Shown here: positions 1 to 10,706 of the stretch, one piece after another
Position numbering within the stretch: position 1 is the stretch's first letter
Layout of the letters: each line of letters opens with the position of its first letter
DNA from: Symbiopectobacterium purcellii
GTDB lineage: Bacteria; Pseudomonadota; Gammaproteobacteria; Enterobacterales; Enterobacteriaceae
Assembly (NCBI RefSeq): GCF_019797845.1
Contig: NZ_CP081864.1
Coordinates: 4,340,001 to 4,404,000 of the forward strand
Length of the DNA: 64,000 nucleotides
Direction: 5' to 3'
Program-made: the position numbers and the translations under genes
The notes under the pieces: generated by a model
Database searches by the model: none
Seen by the model: the letters and a program-made list of their open reading frames with translations, nothing else
What the model was told of the DNA's origin: nothing

Positions 1-327
1 TTCCTTTCAAAGAAATACAATAACCAATATAGCATTAACTACGAACTAAATAAAAATAAAGACACAACACACTTTATTACAGACAACGTCATCTTTATTC
101 ATTATATCGGGCCAACAAAACCTTGGCATGAATGGGCTGATTATCCTAACAGTCACTATTTTCAAATCGCGAAATCGCATTCTCCTTGGGAAAATTCACC
201 GCTGGAAAAAGCAAGATCGTCAAATCAACTAAGATACTGCGCCAAACATTATGCTCATAAAGGGAATATATTTCCATCGTTGATGAGCTACGCTAAGTAT
301 TTTACGAAGAAATTACTAGCCCGATAA
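1..327 (+). CDS. GT8 lipopolysaccharide core glycosyltransferase, C-terminal part (5' end outside window)
   Basis: The frame is open from base 1 to a TAA at 325-327 (108 residues). It contains FIHYIGPTKPW, the C-terminal H-x2-G-x-x-KPW signature of glycosyltransferase family 8 enzymes such as WaaO/WaaJ (RfaI/RfaJ), which add glucose or galactose to the outer core of LPS at the inner face of the cytoplasmic membrane. The tail is lysine-rich and basic (FTKKLLAR), as is common for these membrane-associated enzymes. The next gene is a second GT8 copy 18 bases downstream, so the two sit in one core operon. The sugar and acceptor cannot be read from this fragment. Confidence 0.85.
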   Translation, partial: FLSKKYNNQYSINYELNKNKDTTHFITDNVIFIHYIGPTKPWHEWADYPNSHYFQIAKSHSPWENSPLEKARSSNQLRYCAKHYAHKGNIFPSLMSYAKYFTKKLLAR

Positions 328-345
328 TTACGCAAGAGAGTGAAT

Positions 346-1332
346 ATGTATTTTGATAAATCAGCCATTGTAGAGCGAACGGTTGATATTATTGGTAACA
401 ATTCAGCGGTCACGTTCTTTAATATCGCCTATGGCATAGATAAAAAATTTATGTTAGGTGCCGCTATTTCCGCAACGTCAATTGTCATCAATACTACTGT
501 CCCGTTGGCATTTCATTTTTTCACAGACTATATTGACAGTGAGACCATATCCCGCTTTGAAGCCATGGCGAATCGGCATCATGTTAATATTCACATCTAT
601 AAAGTCAATACCACGTTATTAGCTGATCTGCCACAAGATAAATGGCCTTGCTCTGCGTATTTTCGCCTTATAGCCTTTGATTATCTTACAGAGAAGCTAG
701 ATACCTTGCTGTATCTTGATGCTGATGTGATGTGTAAGAACAACCTGGCAGAATTATCCACTCTCGATTTTAAAACTAACATATGCGCAGTAGTACCAGA
801 TATTAGTACCATCCAGGAACAATGTGCACTTCGCTTAGAAAACCCAGCAATGAAGACTGATTACTTCAATTCAGGCGTAATGTTTACGCACCTGAAAAAC
901 TGGACAGCGAATCAACTCACAGCAAGAACGCTGGCGTTTATTAAAGAAAACACAACACTAAAATATCCAGATCAAGATGCTCTTAATATTCTGTTGTGTG
1001 GCAAAACAATTCTCTTACCGCGAAAGTTCAATTGTATCTACAGTATCAAAAGCGAGCTTCAAGATAAGACACACCTAAAATTTAAAAAAATTATTAATGA
1101 CGAAAGTGTATTTATCCATTATGTCGGTACGACAAAACCGTGGAGCGCATGGGGACAATATCCATCAACGGTTTATTTTCAAACCGCCTACAAGGCATCC
1201 GCATGGCATGATGTCAAACTGCTAACGCCAGCAAATGCATTACAATGGAAGAAAAAATCTAAGCATGCATTTAGAAAATATCACTTTCTGGATGGTATTC
1301 TCGCTAGAATTGCCTATTACTATTTAAAATAA
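346..1332 (+). CDS. GT8 lipopolysaccharide core glycosyltransferase (WaaO/WaaJ-like)
   Basis: A 328-residue GT8 enzyme (RfaI/RfaJ/WaaO/WaaJ family). The early motif FNIAYGIDKKFM, the metal-binding DxD in LYLDADV, the DQDALNI segment and the closing FIHYVGTTKPW are all in family order. It should transfer a hexose from a UDP-sugar to the LPS outer core on the cytoplasmic face. I chose the ATG at 346 because AAGAGAG lies 5 bases upstream; an in-frame GTG at 340 is possible but overlaps that site. It follows another GT8 gene and precedes a GT-B-like gene by 23 bases, so it belongs to the core operon. The linkage and acceptor are not determinable here. Confidence 0.88.
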   Translation: MYFDKSAIVERTVDIIGNNSAVTFFNIAYGIDKKFMLGAAISATSIVINTTVPLAFHFFTDYIDSETISRFEAMANRHHVNIHIYKVNTTLLADLPQDKWPCSAYFRLIAFDYLTEKLDTLLYLDADVMCKNNLAELSTLDFKTNICAVVPDISTIQEQCALRLENPAMKTDYFNSGVMFTHLKNWTANQLTARTLAFIKENTTLKYPDQDALNILLCGKTILLPRKFNCIYSIKSELQDKTHLKFKKIINDESVFIHYVGTTKPWSAWGQYPSTVYFQTAYKASAWHDVKLLTPANALQWKKKSKHAFRKYHFLDGILARIAYYYLK

Positions 1333-1355
1333 TTTTTCACTCCAGAGAATATTTT

Positions 1356-2351
1356 ATGAATATCTACTTTATTGAGTGGAATGCTAATTATGAAAAATTA
1401 ATGCTTGCAAATTTATCAGAACTTGGCATAAAAGAAAAAAACAATGTGATGAAACACTTCACAAAAAACAATATTAAATTAAAAAAACTCGGCATCAGCA
1501 ACAAATTATTCGTAAAAATACATCATTTCCTAAAGCTGCGAGAAATTAAGCACGATGATTTGATTATTTGCAATGGCTTTAGTGTTTTAGGCTGTCTGGA
1601 TTTAATAAAAAGCATCGACTGCAAGAAGGTGTTGATCATTCGTGATACCATCGTTCATCTTGAAAAAGGGATGAAAGAAAATAAAAAATGGCTCCTTCCA
1701 AAAGATGAATTCATCAATACCGTTCGGGATCAATTTGATATAATCTATAGCTTCGATCCTGATGACTGCAAAAATTTCAATTTAACCTTTCTAAATCAAT
1801 TTTTACCCTACACGAACAAAAATGTCTCGGATATTTTGAAAGACACAAATTCAACACTATCGAATGAGAAATCGTGCTTTTTTATTGGTGAATATAGAAA
1901 GGAAAGAGAAACTTATCTTTATGAAATTCATGATTGTTTAAACAGTGTCAATTACCAAGCTGATTTTTATTTATTCGACAAGAAAAAACAATCTAAGAAT
2001 TACCCGTCGTTCTGTAAAAATGAATCGCTGAGCTATGATGAGAATGTAAGAAAAGTGATTAAAAGTGATGTCATCATAGAAATAAATCATGCCGGACAGA
2101 AGGGTGTCACATTACGTGCCATAGAAGCGCTGGTCTTTGATAAAAAATTAATAACCAATAATGTACACATTATGGAATATGATTTTTATAACCCAGACAG
2201 ATTTTTTATATTATCACACGATGATATAAAATTATTACCTAATTTCCTCGACAAAAAAACAACGCCTACTTCAGATTCAATAACGAATAAATACAGCGCT
2301 GATTATATGGTCAACACAATCATGGCTGATGTTTATCATTTAGAAAAATAA
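1356..2351 (+). CDS. Putative GT-B-like LPS core transferase, family not recognised
   Basis: A 331-residue, AT-rich gene starting 23 bases after the GT8 gene in the same direction. I do not recognise a named family. There is no signal peptide. The C-terminal part (DVIIEINHAGQKGVTLRAIE) resembles the acidic nucleotide-sugar-binding segment (E-x7-E type) of GT-B and CgeB-like glycosyltransferases, where a G-x-T-x-R-x-x-E stretch is typical. Position at the end of a core glycosyltransferase operon supports a role in LPS core assembly. The base composition is clearly lower in GC than the housekeeping genes after waaA, as is usual for LPS clusters. The function is an inference. Confidence 0.6.
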   Translation: MNIYFIEWNANYEKLMLANLSELGIKEKNNVMKHFTKNNIKLKKLGISNKLFVKIHHFLKLREIKHDDLIICNGFSVLGCLDLIKSIDCKKVLIIRDTIVHLEKGMKENKKWLLPKDEFINTVRDQFDIIYSFDPDDCKNFNLTFLNQFLPYTNKNVSDILKDTNSTLSNEKSCFFIGEYRKERETYLYEIHDCLNSVNYQADFYLFDKKKQSKNYPSFCKNESLSYDENVRKVIKSDVIIEINHAGQKGVTLRAIEALVFDKKLITNNVHIMEYDFYNPDRFFILSHDDIKLLPNFLDKKTTPTSDSITNKYSADYMVNTIMADVYHLEK

Positions 2352-2685
2352 TTGCCCTGCAAAAAAAGTGCGGTGTGATATTGGCGCATTGAAGATATTT
2401 TTTGATGACATATTTAACGCTTTTACCGCCAGCCACCGTTTACTCCCCCAGCGATGATCGAACAATAGCCAATATCGATACTTCAAGCCCTTTACACCGT
2501 TCTACTTTACCCTTAATCCCACCGATGTTCTGGCCATGTACGGGGCTGTAGGGCTCTCCCTATCGTCGTCGCTGGAGTGGCCCCCTCCCGGTTTTACCAC
2601 CATCAATACGGATATTCTTCGTTATCTTCGGTGCACTCATCGCCTTCTCATACGATGACTTCTGACTACGTTCCTAAAAGAAAAA
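2352..2685. other. Intergenic stretch holding a degenerate waaA 5' copy
   Basis: Between the GT-B-like gene and the convergent acetyltransferase there is no intact gene. Bases 2445-2580 align with the upstream region and first codons of waaA (see separate entry). The remaining 105 bases to the acetyltransferase stop show no recognisable homology and no clear terminator. Confidence 0.6.
2445..2580 (+). pseudogene. waaA 5' remnant (upstream region plus first codons, degraded)
   Basis: This stretch aligns with 5441-5580, which is the leader and the first 36 codons of the intact waaA. Shared blocks include CCCCCAGCGAT, CCCTTTACACC, CTTTACC and TATCGTCGNCGCTGGAGTG, in the same order and at nearly the same spacing (136 against 140 bases). 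Read in the waaA frame it gives LQALYTVLLYP then TAA, where waaA has LQTLYTILLYL. After a shift it gives YRRRWS, as in waaA. The start ATG has become ATA. It is therefore a dead partial duplicate. It probably marks an old recombination that placed the acetyltransferase and GT2 genes between the core operon and waaA. Confidence 0.75.
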
Positions 2686-3447
2686 TTAACACAATGATTT
2701 AAAAACATCTGATAAATGAATTTTTTTGTATTCTTGCTTAGATATATCACCCATGGAGATTTTCTTTTCAAGGCTCTCCACAAATTCATTGATATTCATT
2801 TTTTGATGAGGAAGGTCAGAGGGTTTGTAATTCCACCACTCGAGCGATAATAACTTTTGAATGACATCATTCTCAAATCTAAATCGAATTACTCTTGCTG
2901 GAACTCCACCGACGATAGCATAGGGGGGAACATCTTTCGTGACCACAGATCTCGCAGCAATAACCGCCCCATGACCAACTGTAATCCCTGTTTTCAAGGT
3001 CACATCTTCACCAATCCACACATCGTTGCCGATTATTGGTGCGGGCCGATGTAATTTTTCATATTCAGTTGGTGTTACATTGGCCATTTTGGCTTCAACA
3101 TCTATATAGGTAAACAAATGACTGGTAAATCGATCGGTGGGGTGGTCAGGCCCCATTACTTTTACTCCCCCTGCGATGCTACAGAATCGGCCTATCTGAG
3201 TGTCACCACGTAACCGACTGTTAGCATAGGAAAACGCACCCATTGAGCAAAAACTACGTTGGGGCATAGTGGCGAAGCTTTCAACCCAAACGTTCTGGGT
3301 TATTTTAACGCTCGGGCCTTTTTGAAATAACAGCAGATTTCTGGTTTTATAAACACCTTTAATATTGAATGGCTGTTGAAGAAAAATATTTTCTGAGATG
3401 CAAAAATCGTCGTGACGTTTCGTCCATCTAAATTTAAAAGGATCCAT
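2686..3447 (-). CDS. Hexapeptide-repeat acetyltransferase (xenobiotic/WbbJ type)
   Basis: A 253-residue left-handed beta-helix acyltransferase. Hexapeptide repeats run through the second half, e.g. IGNDVWIGEDVTLKTG and VGHGAVIAARSVVTKDV, and end in the family hallmark PPYAIVGGVPARVIR. The histidine in MGPDHPTD is the likely catalytic base. Proteins of this type use acetyl-CoA to O-acetylate sugars (or chloramphenicol). In an LPS cluster, sugar O-acetylation is the likely role. I chose the ATG at 3447 because GGAG lies 9 bases upstream; an in-frame GTG at 3462 has only a weak site. It is transcribed against all its neighbours, a common sign of a later insertion. Confidence 0.8.
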   Translation of the reverse strand: MDPFKFRWTKRHDDFCISENIFLQQPFNIKGVYKTRNLLLFQKGPSVKITQNVWVESFATMPQRSFCSMGAFSYANSRLRGDTQIGRFCSIAGGVKVMGPDHPTDRFTSHLFTYIDVEAKMANVTPTEYEKLHRPAPIIGNDVWIGEDVTLKTGITVGHGAVIAARSVVTKDVPPYAIVGGVPARVIRFRFENDVIQKLLSLEWWNYKPSDLPHQKMNINEFVESLEKKISMGDISKQEYKKIHLSDVFKSLC

Positions 3448-3908
3448 CTGCTTTTGCTCCACCGGCCGTAAATCGTAAATATTATGTCAGTATAACGCCA
3501 AGATTGCGTTAATGTCATAAGGTTTCTCTCGGTTGTTAGTTTATTGTTCTGCCTGGCCGCCCTGCTAGGTGTTGCGCTTTTGCCATCCGGTACACGTTCT
3601 CACGCGTCCTTAACACCCGATGGTTTTCCCCCTGGAGTTGGCCATTGGTTCATTTAACGGTGTTGATGGCTTTAATCGGGAAACACGGGCTCTCGGCATT
3701 GACTTACACCTACCGGTTCATCGTGATGTATGAGCATTAAAGCGGAGGGAGTACGGTGCAATTGATGGCGTTCGGGTTCGCAGTGACCACCTGGACAAAT
3801 CGAAACCTATACTGAGTATGACGGGTATAGAACACTTTCCAGATTCAACACGGCGAATTATACTAGCTTGCTGGGATCGGTATGGATTTTTATTGAGAGG
3901 CTGAGTTC
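3448..3908. other. Intergenic region without an intact gene
   Basis: About 460 bases between the divergent acetyltransferase and GT2 genes. No frame is open over a convincing length. A string of short, interrupted, leucine-rich readings (around 3536-3660) suggests decayed coding sequence, but I cannot name a source. The 15-base stretch AGTATGACGGGTATA near 3815-3831 matches the end of the repeat family described at 13903 and 59101. The GT2 ribosome site GAGAGGCTGAG lies at the right edge. Confidence 0.4.
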
Positions 3909-4700
3909 ATGGTTTTCTGGAAAAAATTAAGAGACTACATTAAAAACAAAGCATTGAATGAGATGGCCACTGAGCTAAAAACAGCTATAAATGGTATTGA
4001 TGTGCCAATACTAATAATATCATATAATAATTATGTGTATGTGGAAAATATGACCTTGCAGCTGAATAGACTGGGGGTCGTACCAATAATCATTGATAAT
4101 AATTCAACAGACAGTGATTCACGTAAAGCCCTGAACGATTTAAACGACAGTAAAAAGGCACGAGTTATTTTTGGGAAGTTTAATTTTGGATATAGAGTAG
4201 GTTTTATGTCTCCGATTTATGAGACGTTGCCTAATTTCTTTGGTTATACCGATCCTGACTTGGCGTTTGAGGATAATATTCCTGAAAGCTTTGTGGAGGA
4301 TTTTATTAACCTTACGGAAAAATATGAAATATATAAGGTGGGTTGTGCTTTATCACTTTCAAAAGAAATAGGAAAGGATTTGTACATGACAACACCTAAA
4401 CAACGCAAGCCATTCTATGTTGCGCCTAAAAAATTTACAGTAGCCGAATGGGAAAGTAGATTTTGGAATATGCAAATTAACGATGATTTGTTTGAGTTAT
4501 ATGCTGCCCCCATTGATACAACATTTGCCATTTATAATAAAAAATATTACTTCAATAATTTACTCGATGCAATACGGGTTGCTGGTCGTTATTCTGTTAC
4601 CCATTTACCTTGGCATCCTGATATTGATATCATGAATAAAGAACAGAGTTTAGCTTATTATCAAAATAACAACTCTAATTCATGGCGGACAAAAAAATAA
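3909..4700 (+). CDS. GT2-like (GT-A fold) glycosyltransferase, LPS core
   Basis: A 263-residue protein whose N-terminal half reads like a family 2 glycosyltransferase: VPILIISYNN, then IIIDNNSTDSDS (nucleotide-binding start of the GT-A fold), and YTDPDLAF, which supplies the metal-binding acidic pair. The C-terminal third (RYSVTHLPWHPD) is not diagnostic. There is no signal peptide or membrane segment, so it acts in the cytoplasm. GAGAGGCTGAG is 5 to 15 bases before the ATG. It stands alone, 0.77 kb upstream of waaA. Role in LPS core synthesis is inferred from position. Low GC resembles the other core genes. Confidence 0.72.
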   Translation: MVFWKKLRDYIKNKALNEMATELKTAINGIDVPILIISYNNYVYVENMTLQLNRLGVVPIIIDNNSTDSDSRKALNDLNDSKKARVIFGKFNFGYRVGFMSPIYETLPNFFGYTDPDLAFEDNIPESFVEDFINLTEKYEIYKVGCALSLSKEIGKDLYMTTPKQRKPFYVAPKKFTVAEWESRFWNMQINDDLFELYAAPIDTTFAIYNKKYYFNNLLDAIRVAGRYSVTHLPWHPDIDIMNKEQSLAYYQNNNSNSWRTKK

Positions 4701-5473
4701 TCTGCTGGTAATTACCAATAGCATATTTATGTTGTTTTTATTGAATTTATTACACGGCGTGATAGGGGTTCTCCCTCATGATATAGGTGCAGATCATGCA
4801 TCGGAACGCTGCGATCGAGGTCGCGGAGCGTCTGTAATGAAGTCTGCCTTTATTGGACCGTATCTGGCAGTGAGAAACCTCGTATCCGAGGCGACATGCT
4901 GAGATGCTCCTTTCGGTGACGACGTGGGGTTGTCTGTATTGCGCATGGGTATACCATTCACGCTCAGGCAACCAATCAGATCATCGGCCGATATATCGAA
5001 TCGCGGCACGTTCTCTTGAAAACGATAGGTATCGTCGATAATGCAGCGCAACAACGCTTTCATCAACGTTACTGATAACTCAGAAGCCGTTACCAGAACT
5101 CGCGAGTACGCACATTTAAGAATAACGCCACCGCCCACATTGTCATAAAAAAATACCCTGCCCCGTTACGTACAAGTCAACAATTTAAAATTCGAGCGTG
5201 GCGATAACTCCAGAAAATTTAAAATTCCAATGTTAATTAAGGCGATGGAGAAATATTTCCAGAAAAGAAATTTCAGATGTGCAGCATAAATAGTTATTTT
5301 ATGCAAATAATCAACTAACCACCTCAGGTATATTTATCATATTTTTATCACCAGTTTACATTTTCATGTGTATTTACAGCTTAATTAACAGGGACATCTC
5401 GATAAATCCATAGCCTTGCTCTTATTTACGCGATAAAATCCCCCCAGCGATAACCTAATAAGAGCCACTAGAG
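4701..5473. other. Long intergenic region before waaA; possible decayed gene
   Basis: No convincing gene. A 114-codon reading on the minus strand (5138 to 4794) has no recognisable motif, and an overlapping minus-strand frame is open over 73 codons. The pair could be two halves of a degraded gene. From about 5150 onward the sequence becomes very AT-rich and repetitive in short words (AATTTAAAATTC twice at 5180-5226), with no frame. The last 33 bases match the upstream edge of the degenerate waaA copy at 2445. The waaA promoter should lie in this final part, but I cannot place it with confidence. Confidence 0.4.
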
Positions 5474-7271
<1,798 letters not shown>

Positions 7272-7278
7272 GGCATCA

Positions 7279-7308
7279 TCCGGCGGGCAGAGGGGTTCTT
7301 CCGCCGGA
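7279..7308. terminator. Hairpin between convergent coaD and glycosyltransferase genes
   Basis: TCCGGCGG and CCGCCGGA form an 8-bp GC-only-ended stem around a 14-base loop, directly after the coaD stop and before the stop of the opposing gene. There is no long T run, so its efficiency as an intrinsic terminator is uncertain. Confidence 0.5.
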
Positions 7309-7322
7309 AAATGGCAACATGA

Positions 7323-8279
7323 TTAACGCGCCATAGCACCGCATAGATAGCGGAACCACCACAGTGGACGCCACCATGTCTTTAACGGAGGCAATGCCGC
7401 TGGCATTACGTTGTTACGGTATTTAATTTCCCAAGTAAAGTTGAGAAAAATACGGCTTTGCCCATATTCATCACCGAACAAGCTACATTCTTGCTTCTTA
7501 CGCTTATCAATCGGCGTATTGGCGGAAAGGTCGCGGTGTAACGTATGGTAACTCTCTTCCCGGTCCACATCCCGTTCAAAACAACGAATGTTCTTCGGCA
7601 GGTAATGTTGGCGCGAACCTTGGTATTTCTGGTATTTAACGAAGCGGAAATCTTCTGAGCCATAATTTCCGGCAAACTCCTCGTCATAGCCAAAGAAACG
7701 CATAAAGCGCGCACGCGACATAAAGAACGTGTTCGGATGACCATAATACCTGTCGCCCACGTTACACACTTGGCCGCGTTTTTTGATGCCGTCTTCACGA
7801 CTTTCCCGATAGATTTTGTAAAAATTGCGGCCTGGATTACGGCAATTGATCAAATAGCGGAATGAGGATTCCGGCAATTCGTGGTCAAGATCGGTGATAA
7901 AAATTTTGTCAGACTTAGCGTAAGTCACCCCTAAATTGCGTGCGCCAGCCTGGTTCCATGGAATATCTTCATTAATACGCAGCCAGGTGATGTTCAGAAC
8001 AAACGTGCCAATGTCGTACTTAATCGGTGAACCGTCATCAACAATAACGAACTCAACCGCAGTTCTGATATCTTCCGGCAACTGCTCATACAGCCGCAGC
8101 AACGAAAATACGGAATCCATATTGTCCTGATTGCAGTAAAAGTGCGTAACGTAGGTTAACTTTATATGCTGCTTATCAAGCGGATGCCGTGCGGCAGTAG
8201 CGTACTCGTGGTTCACCGATAAAATCCTCAGTTTTGTAATCTTGTTGGTGCTTTTCCAGATTCGCCCTTTAAACGGCAA
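7323..8279 (-). CDS. GT2-family glycosyltransferase downstream of mutM
   Basis: A 318-residue protein with a GT-A fold. KLTYVTHFYCNQ opens the domain near residue 40, VEFVIVDDGSP is the nucleotide-binding segment, FITDLDHELP the metal-binding D-x-D, and NYGSEDFRFV the ED catalytic motif. This is the layout of GT2 transferases that build surface polysaccharides. It is 21 bases downstream of mutM and likely co-transcribed with it. The start is doubtful: this reading uses TTG at 8279, while a GTG at 8216 has GAGG 9 bases upstream and would give 297 residues, still including the whole domain. The substrate is unknown; proximity to waaA hints at LPS. Confidence 0.75.
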   Translation of the reverse strand: MPFKGRIWKSTNKITKLRILSVNHEYATAARHPLDKQHIKLTYVTHFYCNQDNMDSVFSLLRLYEQLPEDIRTAVEFVIVDDGSPIKYDIGTFVLNITWLRINEDIPWNQAGARNLGVTYAKSDKIFITDLDHELPESSFRYLINCRNPGRNFYKIYRESREDGIKKRGQVCNVGDRYYGHPNTFFMSRARFMRFFGYDEEFAGNYGSEDFRFVKYQKYQGSRQHYLPKNIRCFERDVDREESYHTLHRDLSANTPIDKRKKQECSLFGDEYGQSRIFLNFTWEIKYRNNVMPAALPPLKTWWRPLWWFRYLCGAMAR

Positions 8280-8300
8280 CCTGGCGTTATTTACCCAGTA

Positions 8301-9110
8301 TCACTTCTGGCAGCAACGACAATAAAATGTACTACGCTGCCCATGTTTTTTCGTTAACAACGGCGTTCCGCATACGCGGCAACGTTCCCCCGCACGACCA
8401 TAAACCTGCAATTCCTGCGCAAAATACCCCGGTTTACCATCTGATTGTAAAAAATCCCTTAACGTCGTCCCGCCTTGCTCAATCGAACGCTGTAGTACCT
8501 GCTTTATCGACTGAACGAAATGCGCAGATTCTGATTCGCTCAGCGAGCCTGCCGCACGATCGGGATGAATACCCGCCATAAAAAGGGATTCGCTGGCATA
8601 AATGTTTCCTACGCCAACCACTACCTTGTTATCCATCACCCACTGCTTAATCGCCGTGTGTTTACCGCGAGAACGTTGGTAGAGATAGTCGGGGGAGAAT
8701 TCCTCACTCAAGGGTTCCGGGCCAAGATGAGCAAGTACGCTACTGGTTTCAAGATCCGTCGTCCATAACCAGGCACCAAAACGTCGGGGATCGGTATAAC
8801 GCAGGACATGGCCGTTGTCCATGACCATATCCACATGATCGTGCTTATCGGGAGGGAGATATTCCGGCAGAATACGTAAGCTGCCAGACATGCCCAAATG
8901 TACAATAATCCAACCGTCAGGCAGTGCAAACAGCAGGTATTTTGCCCGGCGCGCTATGCTCAAAATAGGCTGGTCACTCAACGCGAGGATCTCGTTGGAC
9001 ACGGGCCAACGCAAGCGGGGATTACGCACGTCAACGTGCAGGATAGTGTGTCCGACAAGATAGGGGGATATCCCGCGGCGGCTCGTTTCGACCTCTGGTA
9101 ATTCCGGCAT
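8301..9110 (-). CDS. mutM: Formamidopyrimidine-DNA glycosylase (Fpg/MutM)
   Basis: A 269-residue bifunctional DNA glycosylase/AP lyase that removes 8-oxoguanine and formamidopyrimidines. Proline 2 and glutamate 3, the catalytic pair, are in [13 protein letters not shown]. The H2TH region contains [20 protein letters not shown]. The C-terminus has the four-cysteine zinc finger (CRVCG ... CRCC) that inserts into the DNA groove. QGGTTLRDF is also typical. It lies downstream of rpmB-rpmG on the minus strand, the E. coli order, but a terminator at 9148-9176 separates it from rpmG. A glycosyltransferase follows it closely. Confidence 0.97.
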   Translation of the reverse strand: MPELPEVETSRRGISPYLVGHTILHVDVRNPRLRWPVSNEILALSDQPILSIARRAKYLLFALPDGWIIVHLGMSGSLRILPEYLPPDKHDHVDMVMDNGHVLRYTDPRRFGAWLWTTDLETSSVLAHLGPEPLSEEFSPDYLYQRSRGKHTAIKQWVMDNKVVVGVGNIYASESLFMAGIHPDRAAGSLSESESAHFVQSIKQVLQRSIEQGGTTLRDFLQSDGKPGYFAQELQVYGRAGERCRVCGTPLLTKKHGQRSTFYCRCCQK

Positions 9111-9147
9111 TTTCTCCTCCTGAACACGCCCGCGGCTAACGTAGCAT

Positions 9148-9176
9148 AAAAAAACCCGGCCTTGGCCGGGTTTTTA
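9148..9176. terminator. Bidirectional-looking intrinsic terminator after rpmG
   Basis: AAAAAACCCGGCC-TTGGCCGGGTTTTT is a GC stem (CCCGGCC/GGCCGGG) with A and T runs on either side. It stands just after the rpmG stop on the minus strand and before mutM, so it should end the rpmB-rpmG transcript. Confidence 0.85.
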
Positions 9177-9191
9177 ATAAGTCCACTAAAA

Positions 9192-9362
<171 letters not shown>

Positions 9363-9370
9363 TCAGTTCC

Positions 9371-9628
<258 letters not shown>

Positions 9629-9674
9629 TCAGCTCGAGCTTCGTAGAGGATGTTGGCCGCCTCGTCAGGCTTTA

Positions 9675-9740
9675 GAGCCCATCTCAGCAGCTTTACAAGT
9701 AAAGATGCTGTCATCAGGGTAAACCTGCTGAGATAGGCTC
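9675..9740 (-). promoter_or_regulatory. Inverted repeat in the radC-rpmB gap (possible structured rpmB leader)
   Basis: GAGCCCATCTCAGCAG at 9675-9690 pairs with CTGCTGAGATAGGCTC at 9725-9740 over 16 positions with one mismatch or wobble. The 34-base interior holds a further perfect CTTTAC-AA-GTAAAG dyad. It lies 68 bases upstream of the rpmB start. No T run follows on either strand, so a simple terminator is unlikely. A folded 5' leader is possible; this is inference from sequence only. Confidence 0.4.
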
Positions 9741-9845
9741 TTAACGCCACACCCAAGATTCTCAAAGGTGGCGTAGTATACGCTCTAGCGCGGATGTGCT
9801 CAAGTCCCGAGCAGCGAAAGATCTCTAAGGATCGCGGAAAATATG

Positions 9846-10508
9846 CTAAATCCAGCCTCGCTCGGCAAATGACACGTACTCACCACGCCCAATTACCAGG
9901 TGATCGAGGACGCGAATGTCCATCAATGCGCATGCCTGAATAATATGCGTCGTTATCATACGATCGGCGCTACTCGGCTCCGCATCCCCGGAAGGGTGAT
10001 TATGCGCCAGAATGAGCGCTGCCGCATTGGCTTTTAACGCTTCACGCACAATTTCTCTCGGGTGCACCTCGACGCTGGCAATAGTACCGGCAAACATCTC
10101 TTGATGTCGAATCACACGGTGCTGATTATCGAGAAATAGCACGGTAAAAATCTCTCGCGCTTGATGAGCCAACGCCGATTGCAGGTATCGCAGGGTCAGA
10201 TCGGGATTCAGCATCGCTTTTTCTTTCACCAAACGCGTGGCGTAGAGTCGCAGCGCCAACTCCGCTACCGCCTGAAATTGCACAAATTTAACAACGCCCA
10301 TCCCTTTCACGGCGCAAAATGTTCGTTGCTCTGCCATCATGACATGGTAGAGGGAGCCAAAATGATGCAGCAGTTGCTCTGACAAGGCCATCACGTGGAC
10401 ACCCGGCAACCCAGTGCGCAGAAAAATGGCCAGCAGTTCCACATCCGTAAGCGCTTCAGCCCCCGAAACAATAAGCTTTTCACGCGGAGCCTGATCGTCA
10501 ATCCACAC
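9846..10508 (-). CDS. radC: RadC family JAB/MPN-domain protein
   Basis: A 220-residue protein (E. coli RadC/YicR type) with an N-terminal helix-hairpin-helix part ([14 protein letters not shown]) and a C-terminal JAB/MPN metalloprotease-like domain whose zinc motif [11 protein letters not shown] with a following D is intact. It ends in [12 protein letters not shown]. The old link to recombination repair has been questioned, so the biochemical role remains unclear. It starts with GTG at 10508, supported by AAGGAGG 7 bases upstream. It stands alone upstream of rpmB and is divergent from coaBC, as in E. coli. Confidence 0.95.
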   Translation of the reverse strand: MWIDDQAPREKLIVSGAEALTDVELLAIFLRTGLPGVHVMALSEQLLHHFGSLYHVMMAEQRTFCAVKGMGVVKFVQFQAVAELALRLYATRLVKEKAMLNPDLTLRYLQSALAHQAREIFTVLFLDNQHRVIRHQEMFAGTIASVEVHPREIVREALKANAAALILAHNHPSGDAEPSSADRMITTHIIQACALMDIRVLDHLVIGRGEYVSFAERGWI

Positions 10509-10706
10509 CGTTGCGCCTCCTTTCCATCGTTACCCTATCATGGCAGGCTCGCGGTGACGCGGCGAGAGCTCAAGCAAACACCTGCATAACCTCACGCAAG
10601 ACGTCCTGCAACAAAGCGTCATGAACATACACAAACGCGAGCAAGATTCCGCTCATCCGGCAAGGTTATGATAAAATGTTTCCTCTTAGGCGTTAATCGG
10701 ACAAAG

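Noticed and set aside
4794..5138. A 114-codon minus-strand frame before waaA
   Set aside because: No recognisable motif, no ribosome site and odd composition. Kept only as possible decayed material.
5400..5473. A sigma-70 promoter for waaA at GATAAAAT (5432)
   Set aside because: The nearest TTG-type -35 candidate is only about 11 bases away, so the spacing does not fit.
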